Positions 35,720 through 48,838 of a DNA stretch of 64,000 nt are shown here, in pieces. Numbering within the stretch: position 1 is the first letter of the stretch; each line of letters opens with the position of its first letter. Below the pieces are notes generated by a model. The model made no database searches, had not been told where the DNA came from, and saw only the letters and a program-made list of their open reading frames with translations. The translations under genes were made by a program, and so were the position numbers. Origin of the DNA: Ectocarpus siliculosus (lineage: Eukaryota > Sar > Phaeophyceae > Ectocarpales > Ectocarpaceae); the NCBI GenBank assembly GCA_000310025.1, contig FN649741.1, positions 4,785,587-4,849,586 of the forward strand, given 5' to 3'.

Positions 35720-35862
35720 ATAAGGGGTTGGAGAGACCGCACCGGGTGCGATCTCACCGACCCCGGTGCGAAAATCGAAATAAATCATGCCGTTCTTGTA
35801 CTCTTTTTCTGCACCCCGGTGCCATCTCCCCGACCGGTGCCATCTCTCCGACTAATACGGTA
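35720..35862. repeat. Short MITE copy of the same family
   Basis: It starts with ggggttggagagaccgcacc then gggtgcgatctc and ends ggtgccatctctccgactaa then tacggta. It is a 143-bp deletion derivative of the element at 34927. Confidence 0.7.
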
Positions 35863-36744
35863 GTTTTTGTGGTGTAGCAGATCTTCGCTGCAAGTGGTGG
35901 GATGGTCTTCACAGCTACCGTTCGTTATGCATGTTTGCACTTCACTGCGAACACCAGCACAGCCCGACCTTCGTTAGAATCTGGTCTGGGGTTGACGACG
36001 GCACTTGGCCGTCTCCACTTTCGCCACCAACAACTGACAGATGTATGGGGCCTGCGATGATGGGAAGGGGGTTCCAAAATATGATGCCAAAGCAAACGTC
36101 CATTGATCAACAGCACCGACGAGAATTTGAGAAATTGTCCGATGGACCACAAGTGAAATAGTGTACTGCAGTGTCAGACTGGACACATAACGTCGATATT
36201 AGGCTGGGCTTGCATAAGAATGGTATGCCGTCTCGCACCTTCATCCTGCTAAATGGGTGCAGCCTTACACCTTCGTTCTCGTTCTCCCCGGCGCTGTTCC
36301 TCTCGCCCTCCCTCTCCGTTCTTATTCGAAGTATGCCGTTGTGAGAACCCCCCAAAGACCGGTTTCTTTCGCCCAGAAGCAGGCTCTCTCGCGGCTCTTC
36401 GTCTGATTCTGCCTGTGCTGCTGATGCTGAGATGCTGGTGTGTTCCTGCTGCTTAGACGGTGGTGTAGCCTTGCGGGAAAACGCGGCAGGCCTTAGCAGA
36501 CCGTCTTTGTTCCCCTTGCTTTTCTGCCGTTTTCAGAGATGGGTGCCGCTTGATGTGAATCGTAGTCTACCGCAGCTATTCCCGAACAAAAGCAGTGCGG
36601 TAGGTTTGACTCTCTTTTTGAACACACAGAGGATCTCCAATTGCCCGCCGGCAACGGCTGTCAGAGCTGTCTGTCTGACAACACGTGATTTGGAGCGGCA
36701 AAGAGCAACTTTCACGACGGGCGTTGAGCGTGTTCGCAATCTCT

Positions 36745-36746
<2 letters not shown>

Positions 36747-36800
<54 letters not shown>

Positions 36801-36838
36801 CCCCCTCTCTATCTCTCTCTCTCTCTTTCTTTCTCTCT
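36747..36838. repeat. (TC)n microsatellite
   Basis: Nearly pure ct repeats for about 90 bp with a short ctacccccctctat interruption. It lies about 1 kb upstream of the first recognised ataxin-10 exon. Confidence 0.9.
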
Positions 36839-37804
36839 TAAGCCAATCTCATTGATGGCAGAGCAGCAAAAAGCAGCAAGCAAGAGCACCATCCGTGGTG
36901 TCGCACCTATCGCAACGCGCAACGTCGCACGATGGAAACGTAACAATGCCTCGCCACGGAGCCCCCTGACAGTCCCGCCAACAAGAGGCGCCGCCACCAC
37001 CGCGAAAGCAGTACCAAAGTGCCAAAGTAGCAAGGACCCCGTGCAGATTAACCCATGGCGACGGTGCAAGGAGAAGCAGTAGAGGAGTGGCTTAACGCTG
37101 CGGCGCAGTCTGCCGAGATGAGCGATATGAGGTGTGAGGTGTGAAGGCGTGGAGGTCGAACGGCAGTACAGTATGTATATCTGCCCAGCCGCACAGCATT
37201 TGTATTTGCCTGAACTGCTGTGTGTGGCTTGGTGTCGATCGAATGCTCAAGATTCCCTCCCACCACATTCGTTAATCATCACACCGCCGCGTTGATTTGC
37301 GGGTTGGCACCTGCTATGCTGTTGCACGTACAATAGCGATGTACCCGTTGGCATGCCTTGATGAGAGCTTGTCGACTGTCGACCCATCCTCTGGTTCCCG
37401 ATCGGAGAAATTGATTTTTCCGCTGAATGTTTACTGCTCTTGCTGTATTTGCCCGCACGAGGACCTTTCGAACGTGTGAAAAGCTCCCCAATATACTTGC
37501 ATGGTTGAAAGCATTGGGATCCCGTCATCACGAGATCGCGGCCTCGCAATGCTGCCGCGAAATCTCGTCGCCGCCAGAAAGAACCAGGGCCACCTCGCCT
37601 CTTTGCGCTGGACGCCGGTCCCCGTCCAGTTTGCGGTCCACCTGTGCTGTTGTGCTGCGTTTCACGGCGGCTCCGGTGTTCACTCTCCCCGGCTCGCAGC
37701 TCGTCAGTTAGAGAGGCAGGGGAACCACACAGGGTGCAGCAGTAAACTAGTTAGAAACTGCGATTTTCACCTTCCACGACAACCATACGTACGCACGTGT
37801 CCAG

Positions 37805-40800
37805 GGGCCGGGTTTTCGACGACCCCTTGCTCATTCCGCGGGTCATCGACATGGTCAAGAACGCCACCGGATCGAACGAGTTCATGACGAACACCAGCGC
37901 CAAAGGCGACGGCAGCACTTCTTTTCGGCCGCCGCCGCCGCCACCGCCGTTGCCATCTCGTGAGCCAAGAATCCATCATCACGGTGGGCACACCAATCGA
38001 CAGCAGAATGGACAGGATTGCCGCGGAGGTATCGGGGACGAAGCCGCAACGCGCGCAGGTTTTACTGGCCGAGACTTGCCCCAAGACCCCGCTTTCGATA
38101 CGCCACCACCCCGGACACCGCCCGCCGCCGCGAGAGCGCTCCGTCGGGCGTTCACCTTTTTGAGAAACGCCTGTGCCGGGTGCCCGGGCAACAACCACGC
38201 GCTTCGCCACACAGGCCTTGCAGAATCGGCAAGTGTTTTTTCCAGGACAAGGCCTCGAATGCATTTCCAGCTCTAATGGGGATCATTGTGGATCCGCTGT
38301 TTGCTGTATAGGTTACGGTGCCACCTATGTCAGGAGCGGTGGTGCGGTGAATGGCGGTGATATCGTTGTTCGGGTTCGCTTGTTTCGCATCGACTGCTAC
38401 TACCACTCTTTCATCCCCTCGTGATGCGCGTCTTGTAATGTTGGCAACCACCCGGTCGGCTGCTTCTTGTGTTTCGAATGATTTACTCACCCGCGGGATG
38501 TGGGTTTGGAGCCGCCTCAAGTATCCGTCAAAACCTCAGAGTGATGTATCCGCTCGGCAATCCGTTGGCTGCTGTGTTCATCGCACACGATTGTTTGATT
38601 GACCGAGCAAGCCCTGCAACTCCAAAGGCCTTAGATGGGCGATGGATAGCCTATGTGTTGTTTCTTGGCTGCAACGACCCTGTGCAATATGTGACAGACA
38701 TCAAACCGCGTTTTATTCACCTCGACTTTTCAGAGAGAATTACTCCAAACCTTGTTGGGGTGGGCGCGTGACGAGTGCATAGAAGAAAGGGGTTTCCAAG
38801 AGGAGATGGGGAGATCAGAGGACGTGATTGTTTGCATCTCTCGAAAAAGCAGGCATTGGAGGATATCGTGGCCACATTAAGGCTCGAGAAGGAGAAAAGA
38901 AAGGACATCGACATCACATGCTGTAGCGCGAAACATTCAGATTGTCAATTGCGTGGATGCTCCGTTTCGAGAAAGGCGCGCAACTCATGGGTACCCATCC
39001 CAGAGTTTGAAGTCCACCTGCAGCACGCCGTAATGGACTTTCTAGGACGCCGTGAGTGCCTCCAACATGTGCCGTCCCCACCCCTGTTCTGCTGGCACCG
39101 ACACAAAAAACAACCTCAATGCAGGCGCTCCAATTCGCCGTGGATCAAGCCCCTTTCGCCTGTGCAACGACGTCCCACCCCGCCGCAAGAACTGCGGAGT
39201 GTCAAAGCGAGGTGGGGGATGCGTCAGACGTCAGGCTCGCGGTTCGAGCCGGTCTGCAGTTTGCTTACAACTACTGCGCCGGCAGTGAGGAGAGCAAGGC
39301 CTCGCTGTGGGCCGCGTGGTTCCCTCGGGGTCTGATGGTACGTGCGAGCGTTTCCTAGTTTTTCGTTTTTGCGGCTGAACGAGTTTGATATCTTGGTACA
39401 CAGCGGAAAATCCGCGAAACCGCTCCAATCAGAGAGAGAGGGGGGGGGGGGGGGGGTGAGAAGAAGAGGGGCATCAGAGTCTTGTTTCCGCGCCATACGT
39501 TGACGCCCTTGACCGCCTTGCCGATTCGGTTGGCACGCGATGCATGCTTGCATCCCATGGCAGGAGCTGGTGAACGAGCTCAAGACAGACCGCGGCTTGC
39601 TCTCTCTCGCGGTCGCGTTGGTCCACAACTGCTGCATTTCGCCCCCGCCACGCGAGCCAAGAGAGGACGATGGTAGCCCCCGAGAAAGCAACAGAGACAA
39701 CGGGACAGGAGAGGCCGGCGGAAAGGAGGCGGGTGGGGGAGAAAGAAGTAGAGGCCGAGAGAGACTCGATCTCCTCTCAGCGGACAAGGCGTTCTGTTGT
39801 CTTCTCATGAAGGTGATATTGTGTTTTTTCCAACCCCGCAGTCATGGATGCGGATGCGGGCCACGCGAATTTGAAACCACGTGCTTTGTGTGCAAGTCTG
39901 TCGAAAGACGTGGCGCTGCGAGGGCGAAGACATCAAGGCAGGCGTTTTTCGTCCGGCGATTTGTGCTTTACAGAGTATTGCCGGAGGTATATACGGTAGC
40001 ACTTTCGTTAGGTCGCTCGGCGTATGGACGGGTCCTCGGGGAAGTTCCAGGCGTCGCGAGAGACTAAACTCGAGCCAGCTACTTAGTGGGTTCACCCTAC
40101 CCCTACCGTTTATCGTGCCATGTCCCTTGCTAAAGCTGTTGAGTTTTTTGTTCCTGTAGTTTGAAGTATACAACGGTTGTTTCGTGGAACGTTTGTTGCG
40201 CGTGCTTCCGGGGGAGTGATCCCGGCGCTAGGTAGACCTGTTTTCTTCGCTCGGCATGTAGTCACATGCCCCGGCAGATATCACGAGATCTTCTCGCTGC
40301 TGAGGGGGACTTGGACCACAGAGCACGTACCCCACGACACGTGGTCCCTATTGCGTTCTGCTATTTTCACTTGCCCGTCTCTTCTGCGTGAGCCCGCCTC
40401 CTTCGACGCCGTCCAATCTGTGCTCCCTTCGCCCGTTTCGTCAATTGGCCATTGCACTTGTTCGAAGGTCGTCGTTACCCCGAGCAGCGGCGGTGGCGAG
40501 TCCGAGGGCGCCAGCGGTAGTCAAAGCCGTGAAAGTAGTGGCGGCGAACGCGATGACGACCCCGCAGCAGAGTGGCTGTACCTGCTGTTTTGCTGCTTCG
40601 TCCAAGAGCGCCTGTGTCGCCGCGTCTACGACAACGTGGGTATTCGGGCGGGGAAGAGAACAAAGCGGCCACGGCGACAAGGTGGGTGCGGAGCAGTTGT
40701 TGTGGGCTCGGCGAGGGTGGCGCAAAGCAGCGGGGAAGAAGATGGAGCGGCGGCTGGCAGCGGCAGTGTGCGTGCCATGTCTGGCGTGGGGCGGGGGGAG

Positions 40801-43367
40801 GAGAAATGGGGAGAGGGCGGCAAAGGGAGAGTCGACGAGGCGGAGGAGGAGGAGGAGGAGGAGGAGGAGGGTGGCGATGAAGGCTTCTTCTTCCCCGTGA
40901 CGCCGGAGCAGCTCATTGTGCTGAACCTGGCGGAACTCGCGACAGGCAAGTGTGGCTGGAATTGTAGAGCTCCTTTAGTTGATGAAACAGAAACCTGATT
41001 ACAGTCTCCTGTGGTTTAGCAGCGAGCGTGCGTCCCGCTAGGGCGAGCGTGATAAAAGTGACAATAGTAAACAGACTATCTAGCAACTTTGTGTCTGGTC
41101 GGTGCGAACACGATCACGTGCGCAGTGTCAAAGGACGGATCGAATTTGGCGAAGCTATCCCGAACATGTGCACACCAGTGCAGATTTTTGGCGAACAAGT
41201 AGAACCGTCGAATCGCCCGGTGCAATCACCACCATTGAACGGTTCTTGCTTTTTTTTTGCGTTGAATTTCAATTGTCCCGACTTGGGTTGCGTACACCAC
41301 CAGCTACTTCTTGCCAAGAACCTCAACTGTTGTGGTACCTACGTTGCCATCGATGAACACGCCAACACCCCGTTGTGGTGAAGCTACTGCACTTTTTTCG
41401 TCTCCCACGCTGCTCATTGTCCTCGCCTTCCTTGTCCGACCGCTGTTGGCGAGGCAGCCGACGAGGTGGTCACCGGCGGCGAGCGCCCCTGCCCCCGGCA
41501 GCGCCAAGCCTGCGGCGCTCTCGCGGCATGGCTGACGGGGCTCCTGTCGGCGATTCCTCTCAGCCAGTCCCTGCTCCCACGGACCGGTACCGCCCAACCG
41601 CCACCGGCGGCGGAGGCGAAGATGCCGGCAGCGGCAGCAGCAAGGAAACCGCCGTCTCCATCATCATCGGCGGGGCACGAGGAGCGGGGCGACGGGGTTG
41701 CCACCGACGCGGAGACGGAGCGGGTGCGGCGGAGCATGCGCGAGGAGGCCAGGTCCGCCGCTCTAAGGGCGCTGGCGGCGCTGCTCGCGGGGTGCAGCGA
41801 CGAAACCCGGCAGCAAATCGCCGCCGCCGCCGCCGCCGCGACGGAGACGGGTGCGGAAACAACGGCACCGGAGAAGGTCGCGCCACCGACAGCAGCGGAG
41901 GAACCCCAGCAGCCGACGACTCTGGGTGTTGCCTCGGGTGAAGCGGAAGAAACGACGAGATCAGCAGCGAAGGTGACAGCAGCAGGGAGTGGTGGTGCCA
42001 GCGAGGGAGAAGGGTGTGAGGTAGCGAGGGTGCCGAGAGTCAGCGAAGATGGCGGCGGCGGGCGCGGTGGATCTTTACCGCTAACGCCGACGACAGCGAC
42101 GCCCGTGATCGCGCAACCCGAACCCCTGGGACTCGTCCCTCTCTGCTTACGGCTTTTGCATGGTTGTGGGGGCGCCGCCGAGCCCAATCCCGCAGCTAGC
42201 AGCGGCCAGTTCTCCCGAAAAGAAGGGTCGACGGCTTCGGCAGCCGTAGCCACAGGAGCCGGAGACACGGCGCCCAACGGTAGCCACCATCGCGGGGAAC
42301 TGCCGGACGGGGCGGTACCGGCCGGGCGCAAGGTAGAGCTCTTGAAGGTGATCGGCAACGCGTGCTTCCGGTGCCGGCGGTCGCAGGACCTGGTGCGGGA
42401 GGAGGGAGGGCTGCCGCTGGTGCTAAATCACTGCAAGGTGGATGAGGCGAACCCCTTGCTCAGGTAACTGCTGCCTGCGTTGGTGATGGCGTTGATAAGT
42501 AGAGACTTTTGACCCTAACGTTGTGTCCTACGAGTGGGTTTCCAGGAGAGCACCTCCTTTCATATTTTCGGCAAACAGCAGTTGCCCTCATTTTGCTGTG
42601 TTGTTTTATGGTCGAGAGGGTTGGCTTTCGGTGCGCTGGCGTACGGATGCACATGCGGTCGGATGTTATTTTCAAGGAGCCGCGTTGGCCCCATTGTAGT
42701 TGAGGCAGGATCCTTGTTACGGGAACGCACATTATGTTGGTGCGTCTCTTGTTCGAGCGCCTCAACGGGCAAGGCGGCTTCATCGCGAGCAAATTGTGCT
42801 GTGCGTCTCGAGTTTTCCCGTAGGTGCTCGACTTGTGGCACGTAACGTTTCAGCGGGCTTTCCCTCACTCCCCTTTGCAAGACGCTCGATAATCGGACAA
42901 AGCTCCCTTACACAACTTCACTTATGGTGTATAGCCTCAACGCCCTTCTCCTCCCCCTTACCCCCGTCCTGCCCTTTCCGTACCTCCGTTGCCATCTCTG
43001 CCTCACTGCTGCTTCTCTTACCGGCTCTATCTACACTCCCGTTCGGGACTCGATTTTTACCCATCTCCGGCCGGTCTACCGGATACTCTCCTTTTTCTCC
43101 GCCCGGGGTGATCTCTTCCTCCCTCATACCCCACCTTGCTGGCGCGTTACTCCCCGGGCTGACGACCTCGAGACCTGCAGAGAGTACGCGCTGCTTGCCT
43201 TGCGAAACCTCTGCGAGGGGAACGCCGCGAACCAGGCATCTATCTCCTCGCTGCAGCCTCAAGGATGCACCCCCGGCATGGAGGAAGCCCTGGCGGACAT
43301 GGGGCTCGAGGGCAGCGTGAACGCTGAGGGGAAATTCGCCGTCGGCCCTCGACCCACCACATCTTGA
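37805..43367 (+). CDS. Ataxin-10 homologue (armadillo-like), 5' end open
   Basis: Recognised exons: 37805-38232, 39125-39337, 39564-39812, 40468-40945, 41458-42463, 43181-43367 (TGA). The first has ALRRAFTFLRNACAGCP; the next two VRAGLQFAYNYC and LWAAWFPRGLM, then ELVNELKTDRGLLSLAVALV; the fourth EWLYLLFCCFVQERLCRRVY and VTPEQLIVLNLAELAT; the last two the diagnostic ataxin-10 C-terminal domain, GNACFRCRRSQDLVREEGGL, LVLNHCKVDEANPLLR and EYALLALRNLCEGNAANQ. Family members are helical-repeat proteins linked to cytokinesis, cilia and signalling; the role here is unknown. At over 850 residues it is much longer than animal ataxin-10 (about 475) because of poly-Pro, Glu-rich and Ala/Gly-rich inserts. 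Exon 40468-40945 ends in a GC donor (acag|gcaagt). Phases agree from 39125 on, but 38232 ends in phase 1 whereas 39125 begins in phase 0, so a small exon between them is missing or one end is wrong. The upstream acceptor needs a 5' exon not found. Confidence 0.85.
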
Positions 43368-45624
43368 AGTAGATAGGGAGAAGTGACACATGAAGGTTTA
43401 AGTCTTGCTGTAGGGCGTTACATGTTTGTAGCAACGTTGCAACGTTTGCAGGGTTGGGGAATGAACCGCGCGGTTGGATGGCACTCACAGGTAGGGGTGT
43501 GCCAATCGTAGATGAAGCGCCCTTGTACCAATTGCCCCTAAGAGTGACCGTGCCCTATTGGCCACAACGGCAGGTGGACTTTGGCTGCTATCATTGTAGA
43601 TGTCGGTAGTTTGTTATTCTGTTGCGCTCACTGTGTCCCATACAGTCGTTTTCTTGGACTGCTTCCGGTAGCGGATGTACCACTCACTCATCGAGAACGG
43701 AGATATGAGCTCTCGAGTTTTTTTCTTTTCTCTAGCCCAAGAGAAGAACGTCAACTGTGTGCGTCCCTGGGTGCTTGTGAACCCACGAAGACTGTATCGG
43801 CAGCGTTGACAAGAATGAGACGTGGGTGACGTGGAGGCGGTACACCAAGAGTTGAACGATGCGACGAGCTTGTGCGACAGGAATCTTGTCCTATATTCTT
43901 ATGCCGCTGGATGATTTTCGGCTGCGTCCTTCGCCGCCGTTTTTTTAGCGTGGATATAAAAGTGGGTTGCTTCCCCGCTACGTAGTCCAACTTGGCACAT
44001 GCAAAGGAAAGTGTGTTGGCTGTAGAGCAATCATCCTGTGAAGGCCGGCCAAGAAGCGAAGGGTATGTTAGTAGGTACTACCATCTCTGATCAAACTGGT
44101 GCCGACGCCTTGCTGTGCTGGGCACAGGTTTATTCCTGCCCACGCTCATCGTCACCGCTGGCCTGTCTGTCGCCCCGACCACCACCACCGTTTCTCTTTA
44201 CACTCGGCCACGTGAATCTCCACCGGTGGCGTATTCCAAGAGAGGGAGTAGCACAGAGTCGCTGTGAACGCGGAGAGCATGAAGCAGCGTATACTGCTGT
44301 AGTTTACCCAGCCAACGAACGCAGCATTAAGTGTTTGGGCGGCCGACAGCCCGAATCGGTTCCAACGCTTGTCCTACTCCGGTGGTTAACCAACCTCCAG
44401 TGAAATTCTGACATCTGCCTGGCGTCTGCTCATATCTCCTGCTCGAAATGCTTTTTCCCCATGCACATTAAGTGCCATGTGAGATATGGTACTGTAGTTC
44501 AGTAGTGCACATCCCAGGGATCGGCCTGTGTTTGAAAAGGTGGAGAGGGCTGGCAGTTTTTGGGAAGAGGAGAGACGCTCAGCGATTCCTGCTGCTTCCT
44601 TCGCAATAATTCGTCAGGATCTGTTCACCCACGAGAGACACCTCTACATAGATGGTTTGCAAAATCGACAGGTGCTCGCCTCTGTTTCAGTGACGCGTTT
44701 GGTCCGGTAGCTGTAAGCGAAGATTCATTCACGCGCGTGCGAAAGAATAACACCCACCGGGTTACGCAATGGATACACACCGTTGGTATTTGTGGGATAA
44801 TGGAATGAACGCATGAAACGTACATGTAGTTCGGCACCGATTGGATGAAGATGGGGCTCGGCTTGATTGCTCGACGGACAAGGGAACGGGAAGGAGAATA
44901 TTTTCCAAAAATTGAAATATTCGAAGAGCCAGACAAAAAAAATCGACGATGTAGTTCTCCTTACCTAGCCTACTGGTCGTTGGCGTTCTGCCATCCACTG
45001 CAATGGGAGAGTTTGGTTATTGCTTGACACATTTAATAGTCCTCGTGTGAGTACCAAGGCACGATGCGCTTTGGGGGAAAAACTACCGACATGAGGGAGG
45101 TGAAATATCTTTCCCGATCGAGTGATGATGAGGTCATATGCAGCTCCTATCATCATGGCAGAAATGTTGAAATGCCATCGTTGCTGAAGCGCGTGTTGAT
45201 GAGTGGGAAAAAAGTGTCGCAGCCGGTCTATTGCGCCTGGTGGGGAAGTGACTTGGAAGATCACCGGATGCCACACCCGTGCCTGCACCAAACATTCTTA
45301 GAAGGAGGACTACAGTACACGACGGTACCTGAAATTCCAAGCAAAAATTCGAGGAGGAATGGTGGCGACGACAGCAGGTGGTGATGGTGAGGGACCAGCT
45401 GTCGATAAACAACGACGACCAATTGCCGCTGGTGTTATTGCATGACTCGTGTTATTATCACGATTGGGAGCTCCAAGAGGTTTGGAGTGAAACGGCCGAT
45501 GACTGAGTCACGGCAGTCTGGTGAGGGTGATGAAACAAGATTTTGAAGGCACAAGCCAAACGTGGATCTGTCACAAATGTTGACCTGTTCATTTCTTTCA
45601 CCATCTTGTGGGTAAGCGAGTGAA

Positions 45625-45651
45625 TGAGTGAGTCAGGAAGTGAGTTAGTGA

Positions 45652-45683
<32 letters not shown>

Positions 45684-45775
45684 TTGTGTGAGAGTGAAGT
45701 AATGAATGCGTGAGTGAATGAATATGTGAGTGGACGAATAAGTGAGTGAGCGAGTGAGTGAAAATGCAGGTGTGT
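45625..45775. repeat. (GT)n and degenerate GTGAGT-type simple repeat
   Basis: A pure gt run at about 45657-45690 is flanked on both sides by imperfect gtga, gagtgaat and gtgagtgagc words. Confidence 0.85.
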
Positions 45776-48050
45776 GTAAGGGCATTTAGTTTATGAGTGA
45801 CTGGGAGTGCACGTGTTCGCTGTGGGTGTGGGTGAGTAGATTGCCAAATGTAAAGGGTGTAGCGTACCGTCGTATCTGCCAGCCCTTGTTTCACAAAAAT
45901 ATCATCTCCTCGTCAGGATATTTTGATGTTTTCTTTCCCACCCCGTGAGCAATGAAACTCCACGTCATGTCCAAGAGTGAGTCCATTTCTTCATGCTTTC
46001 CGGGCCAAAATCATTCTTCGGGAATACCTCCCGTTCGAACTATTCCTCGCACATATCTAGCCGTTGTGCGCATAGAGGAACCACGTTGGTTCTCCACTAC
46101 AAAAATTCTCGCTCCCAACATCCAATGTCACTTTCACCATTTTTTCTTGTATTCCCTCGGGTGGGATCTTTTCGGGATTGAGTTCAACATTCAAACCGGT
46201 TTCCGCGGAACTCTATTCCATCGCGTCTACTTTTTACGAAGTAGTTTCATGGGGGTGCTAATATTCTTGTTTTGGACAGTACTCTTTTACGTGCCCGTAT
46301 GGTCCGTCCAGGAAATGGTATTCATTTTGGTTTGTTGGTCACAACTTTCCGAAATGATTCGAATATGAGGGAATTTCAGCCACGCTCGTGATCCCCACAT
46401 CAAGGACAACACAAAAGGTTTCAAACAACAAAAAAATTGCACAGCACTAGGTCATGTCATTCAAAATCTCGGTTTCGCAATATACATGTGGAATATCTCA
46501 AAAATATTTGGGGGGTTACATGATCCGAAAGACTCGTGTTCAGCGGAATTTCGAGGGGAATCGTTTGCCGCTGGAGGTTGCGAACAAAATGCCCTTCCAG
46601 ATTCGGTTTAATATGGGGTATAACTTCGTTGTTTCTTGATAATTTTACAATCGGAAAAGGGCGACACCTAAATACTAGCAAATTCCAAGAGCTGTCGAGA
46701 TCCAGTCTCAGGTTTTCTCTGAACGGTAGACCTTCAAGTAGATAGGGACCATTTTTTTCGGGAAAATTCTAAATAACCTGTCGGAACATTAGAAATCGAA
46801 CTTCAGATTTATTTTTGGGCCTGGAGACAACTTTTTACTTTTTAGTTCGGAACAACCACCTACCCCGAGAAAAGTGCACCTGAGTGCAGGGCGGTAAAGT
46901 GGGGAAAATGTCCGCAACGGACCATAGGACGGAGCAATATTCCTTCGAAGCCGGCGCAGCATCAGGTTCGGAATCGAACGCGAACCTCGTAGCGACTGAA
47001 CTCGAGGTAATCAGAATTCATGGGATACTATGTTGAGCGCGCATGCGGGAACACCAATCGTTACTGGGGTTAGAAAGGAAAACTTCGTTGTCAAGAGGGG
47101 ATTCAACGACATTTGCTCAAGTTCATTGTATTTTGGAGGTCAAGCAAGGCCTCTCCGTCCTCTGTTGCTTGGGAGGGTGCCTGCGCCAAGATGCGGTCAA
47201 ACTCAAACCATTTTCAAATCCAAGAAGTTGCGCAGCTGCACCACTCAAAGGCCGCGTGCGGGTAGGAAGGGTTAGCTGTAGTTAGCAGGACCTGGAGCAT
47301 CCCTCGCTCGCAGGTCGCCCGGCACATGTACGAATATTATTACATGCCCGCCGCTCGAACGTGTGCCTTCCCTTTTTCTCGAGACGCCAGGGGCTCACAT
47401 CCGTGTGTCGTGTGTCGCGCGCGGGGAAATGCCCGCCGTAAGAACAAAGTTCGCGTGTTTTGAATGTGCTGTACATGGTGTCCTTTTCGACGTCGAATTC
47501 ACTGTCTAGCGGAATGTCACCCTGTCTGTCCACAACTTTAACAAACACGCCACTTCCCGCTGTTGCGAACTTCACGACAAACAATAGGTCAAAAAGTATC
47601 TCCCTAAATAGTACCTACACTAACGAGCCTAACGGTAAATCCTGCGCGAATGTCGCACTTCATGGTAAACCCCTCCCCGTCGTGACGTGATTTGAAACGC
47701 GCGTTTTGTACAGGGCCACTGAGAAAGAAGAAGCGCCTACACACCCTCTTACGCCTGGTATCCCATCGAACACTATCAAACACAGGATTCGTGGCCGATG
47801 GTTGAAAAGCATGCAGCACGTAATTTACGGCGGAAGGGCAACGCGCTGTCCGCCTCAGTCCCTGCCCATCATCCCCATCATCCCGAACTACCACCAACGT
47901 GCTTCAGAGCGGCAAAAGGCAGGCTGGCCTCATCGGCTTCTTCATCAGAGTGAACAAAAGCACCGACACTGGAGTATGTACTTACAAAAAATCATCGCCT
48001 AGGGGGGGCGGCTACCGATGATACATAACAGGGCTAGATGCGGGACCTGT

Positions 48051-48150
48051 CGCAACAATGCGAGCGCCGGTATGCGCATGCCCAATGAAACAGAGCGCTC
48101 GCAACAATGAGAGTGCCGGTATGCACATGCCGAATGAAACAGAGTGCACA
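48051..48150. repeat. 49-bp tandem duplication
   Basis: cgcaacaatgcgagcgccgg then tatgcgcatg.ccaatgaaac occurs at 48051 and again, slightly changed, at 48100. Two copies only. Confidence 0.85.
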
Positions 48151-48838
48151 CACCGCCACACATGGAAGATCTCTTCAAAGGCGCAAAGCGCCTCGTGCCG
48201 CGTGGGGGATGGCTGCTTGTCACGCGAAACACACACGCGCGCGCGCTGACGTACACACGCCTCGAGGCAGCGCTCGACGTTCAGTGCATGCATTACCTCC
48301 TGCCTTCCCCTGCTGAAGGTGCTCAGAAGTATCGGCGGCTCATAAAGAGGACTCGACACAGGAAGCGAGTCTGAGATTTCGAAAGGAAAAAAAACAGACT
48401 GCGTCAAGCCTCAGCGCCACGTGGCAAAACCATAACCAACCCCGCACGCATGTGATTGCCCAATGCCCAACCTCAGGGCTAAATTCGCTAAATAGAAGTA
48501 CTACTAAATTACGCTAGGGCAGAGCCTCGATGTGTGAACTCTCGAGAGCGGGTCTTCTCGCCGGTCCCCTCGGCTCACGCATTTGGTAGCTCACATCTTA
48601 ATCTTGTGCCTTTGAGCGACCTGAAGGTGAGCAAACAAGCCGATTCGGGACAAGAAAAAAAAAAAATGGGCCTGAGAACGGGCGGCGGCGGGATACGCGT
48701 GAATTGAAAGCTCGTCGTTCGTATCCCTTTAGTTGCCGACCTCAAGCAAAAATCGACAAAAAAATGTCTATCTCACCTGCCATGACGCTTATGTAGCCAC
48801 GGCACATAGTTCCCGAACACAAACAGCAACAGTCGACT

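Larger units (their letters stand above)
34793..37804. other. Spacer with MITE copies and a TC microsatellite
   Basis: This 3-kb stretch must hold the 5' ends of both flanking genes (chorismate-lyase-like on -, ataxin-10 on +), but I could not fix either start. Short frames at 35931-36161 and 36853-37082 (+) have no motif. Two MITE copies and a (TC)n tract are listed separately. Confidence 0.45.
43368..48838. other. Spacer between ataxin-10 and the propeller gene
   Basis: 5.5 kb with no firmly supported gene. The two genes converge here. The - strand frames at 47282-47584 (VFVKVVDRQGDIPLDSEFDV) and 47604-47897 (MKCDIRAGFTVRLVSV) have coding-like composition but no family match and no consistent splicing; they may be a decayed gene. 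A + frame at 48159-48374 (RLVPRGGWLLVTRNTHARA) is equally unassigned. Simple repeats are listed separately. Confidence 0.45.
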
